Below are positions 34,823-37,459 of a DNA stretch of 37,459 nucleotides, piece by piece. The translations under genes and the position numbers were made by a program. Source of the stretch: Oppiella nova (Eukaryota > Arthropoda > Arachnida > Sarcoptiformes > Oppiidae). The stretch spans positions 11,730 through 49,188 of the forward strand of contig CAJPVJ010000050.1 in NCBI GenBank assembly GCA_905397405.1. Reading direction: 5' to 3'. The notes below the pieces were generated by a model that saw nothing but the letters and a program-made list of their open reading frames with translations, searched no databases and had not been told where the DNA came from. Positions within the stretch are counted from its first letter, which is position 1; each line of letters begins with the position of its first letter.

Positions 34823-37118
34823 GTAAGCATTTCTATATAGCATATACACTACCAGTCTATACAGTCTGTCTGTGCGGCAAACTATCCTCACTATCCTCTC
34901 CCGTATTTGTCTTGTAATGGGCGCAGAATCCTATCCTATTTTCCACACTATTCTCTGATAGTATTTAACATGAAAATCAAAACTCATATCATATTTATCG
35001 GACCACAACTTCTATTACTATATTTTGCTATATTTAAACAAACTATATTGTAGTAATAACATTAAATATTAATAATATATATTTAAAAACTAACATAAAA
35101 GCTATAATTTAGATAAACTTATTAATATTTATATTATAGAATGTTTCTAAATAATTATAAACTTCAATAAGACTTTAATCAACAAATATTTAAATGAAAT
35201 CATCTGAAAGTTGTAAAATATTGTTAAGTATTTTGATAAAATTATAATTTATACAATGGTTTTAATTTGAAAAGAATGAAAACTATTTATATATTCACAA
35301 ACAATGAATATATTAAAGTCTCAAATCGCAGACTTTTATAACATAAGTTATGATAACATGGAAAAATTGCTAAAAAACTCTTTTCTTATGTTTAATGTAA
35401 TTGAATGAGAATTTCGTTTTAGAAGTAATTTAATTCTGCAGTTTTAGTCTTGACTCCAGTTTTTGTCAAAACATTTCGAGTTTTATTCGATTTTATTTTT
35501 ATTGATTCTCACAAAAGGAAACCTCTGGTGAAAGTGACATGAATTTTGTTTTCCATATATTGTATTCAATCTCTCTTTCTATGCAATTATCGTAAAAACT
35601 CTAAGGATTCAGAATAAATGAATGCGGCTTTTGTTGAACACATCTCTTATCTTTCAGTCCTTTCTTTTCCATTCATTAATATCCATATTATATATGAATG
35701 CATTTCAATTGTTTTTCACGTATTATTACTTCATTTTTTGACCACAAATATTCTTATTTATTAATTCAAATCATTGATTGACTGGTTCATTGTCTCTCTC
35801 ATATATGTTATATATTATTTATAAAAGCCCGGCAAAATAGATGTCATTAATGATAAAATAGAGGTAATGCTAACGAATGGCAAGCAATAATTCACTTTCC
35901 ATTGTTAGTCTACACCAGTATATCATTCCGTGTAATACCAGTGACACAAATATACAACTATTTCTTCTCAGTTTTAAGTGTTATTATTATACAGCACTTG
36001 AAAAAAAGAAAATACGACTAAAAGTCACGGATTTCTATATAATTGGAAACATATTTGAAGTGATGTTCACATTAATAGTTTGTTTTTTGTTTGGTGTCTA
36101 ATGTGAACAAAAAATTATAGCATTTGTCGTTTAGAAAGATTTTGTCATTTATTGGAGTTTCAAATACCGTAGCACTGATTGTATTGGGAAAGTCACTCCA
36201 AGACCTATTCATTATATTATTAACTCTACTTCACAGCAAAGAATAAATAAACTAAAACTCAATTTGAAAATTTTATTTTGATATATAACTTATATACAGA
36301 ACAGAATACAAGATTATATTAAATTTCTCCCCATTCTGTTGACTACAAAATATTTAATTCAAAGCTTCAAATACATCGCTTTCACACTTATATACAGAAT
36401 ATATATTATTTTCGGCGATAAGAACTTCGCTTAGTTTTTCTTTTATTTAATATTAGGATATGAAATGTTTGGAGACTTGTCTCACAACTTAAATATATTA
36501 AACGATACATTTATTTGAGTACAACATAAGAATTCACGAAAATACACTACAATTCCTATCGACAACAATAAAATTTTATTATCATTATTTGCAAATACTG
36601 TGTATTCATATTTACAATTGTGTACAAATTGACATGAAACTACTGTTTAACAGTATTTTTGTTTCAGTTTTACCGTTTGGACAAAAAATCTACTCTTACA
36701 TTATATAACGTAATATTGATTCAGCCCAATAATATTATAGTTATTTATTGATTTTATTTGATATAAAGTTTACTGTACTATATATAACACTCTCTTATCT
36801 CCAGCTTTCGATTCTAGTAAAAATCTTTAATATTATATATTATTGTTTTGAAAATATATCAAAATATATTCCAATATTACTGATACTGTATATCAGTGAT
36901 GAAAGACATCAAGAATTTACTTTAATATATGTTTTCTTTTGAAACATTTTTTATGACATACTAAATAAAATTGAATTTATTTTATTAGGGCTTTAGAAAT
37001 AATTAAAAATAAAAAAAGTTATATAGTTATATTAATATTGAAAATTAATATATTATTTAGAATTGTGTTAATTATAAAAATAATTTATATATTGATATAA
37101 AATATTCTATTGTGAGAT
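34823..37118. other. AT-rich region, probable intron of the aquaporin-like gene
   Basis: Very AT-rich. Short open frames (35877-36101, 36748-36942) have no domain-like content. I found no MIP-type NPA motif and no RNA gene. Confidence 0.35.
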
Positions 37119-37459
37119 AAGTGTCTAATTAAGTGGTATGATAGTTAACAGTGTAGATTAAGGGTACAAATGTAATGAAATGAATGAGAATTTGAATGAG
37201 AGGTGAAGTGTTTTGTAGTGTTTTGCGAGAACTGATAAAACCTGATGTGACACTCGCTTTGACACCAACTCTCATGAGTTTGAGATATTGTTGTCTCACA
37301 TGAACTCAGAAGCAGTTCTCCTAATATTTATGCCACAAATCACTCAACGATACAAAACACTACAAAACACTTCACCTCTCATTCAAATTCTCATTCATTT
37401 CATTACATTTGTACCCTTAATCTACACTGTTAACTATCATACCACTTAATTAGACACTT
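37119..37459. repeat. Perfect 107-bp inverted repeat at the window end
   Basis: 37119-37225 and 37353-37459 are exact reverse complements; the 127-bp spacer 37226-37352 also has imperfect internal complementarity (GAGAACTG with CAGTTCTC). The right arm ends on the last base, so flanking target duplications cannot be checked. It could be a MITE-like foldback element or an assembly fold-back at a contig end. No coding capacity. Confidence 0.85.

Noticed and set aside
35877-36101. 74-codon frame, considered as a later aquaporin exon
   Set aside because: No NPA motif or MIP helix pattern, and no acceptor in the required phase.

Overview
The window looks like nuclear DNA of an arthropod. The evidence is two DM4/12-family secreted proteins, a complete Dpr-type two-immunoglobulin cell-surface gene, and a seryl-tRNA synthetase-like protein without catalytic motifs (SLIMP type), set among conserved eukaryotic genes. 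Introns in the gene-dense part are tiny (44-80 nt, GT-AG). Together with the AT-rich spacers this fits a compact chelicerate genome such as a mite, but that placement is inference. There is no sign of bacterial operons, transposase genes, CRISPR, rRNA or tRNA genes.

Layout. 1-2.8 kb: the last exon of an unknown gene, then a divergent pair of DM4/12 genes (155-916 minus, 2173-2833 plus). 2.9-4.1 kb: a GT90 protein O-glucosyltransferase-like gene (minus). 4.5-9.0 kb: the RNA polymerase III largest subunit (POLR3A/RPC1), complete in eight exons except for a 101-bp stretch carrying three in-frame stops. 9.4-9.9 kb: a small unrecognised three-exon gene. 10.3-10.8 kb: NC2-beta (DR1). 10.9-13.9 kb: an intronless ANKRD50-like NTPase/ankyrin protein. 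14.7-16.0 kb: STOML2. 16.2-16.8 kb: a SIKE/FGFR1OP2-family coiled coil (minus). 17.4-19.4 kb: the mitochondrial ATP synthase alpha subunit. 19.5-21.0 kb: SLIMP-like (minus). From 21 kb the sequence changes to AT-rich, gene-poor DNA holding a dpr-like gene. Its signal-peptide exon lies at 22294-22366 and its Ig exons 7.8 kb downstream at 30175-32985. After it comes the probable first exon of an aquaporin-family gene (34757-34822). The window ends in a perfect 107-bp inverted repeat.

Assembly structure matters for reading this window. At four places a block of exactly 127 bp is repeated with one extra 'a' between the copies, or a contig-like block begins or ends exactly 127 bp from the nearest variant. 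This is what de Bruijn contigs with 127-bp overlaps look like when strung together without merging. The apparent 748-bp tandem duplication at 604-2099 is best read as two alleles of one locus placed in series. The duplicated dpr exon at 30.5 kb and the duplicated intron block at 27.2 kb are single sequences printed twice. These should not be taken for biological duplications.

Functionally, three mitochondrial proteins (STOML2, ATP synthase alpha, SLIMP-like) lie within about 6.3 kb, and two nuclear transcription factors (POLR3A, NC2-beta) lie near each other. I see no evidence that either grouping is more than neighbourhood. I found no convincing new system. The most useful results are the assembly-join signature, the interrupted POLR3A exon, and several exons not apparent as long reading frames (dpr signal exon and 23-nt microexon, aquaporin first exon, upstream terminal exon).
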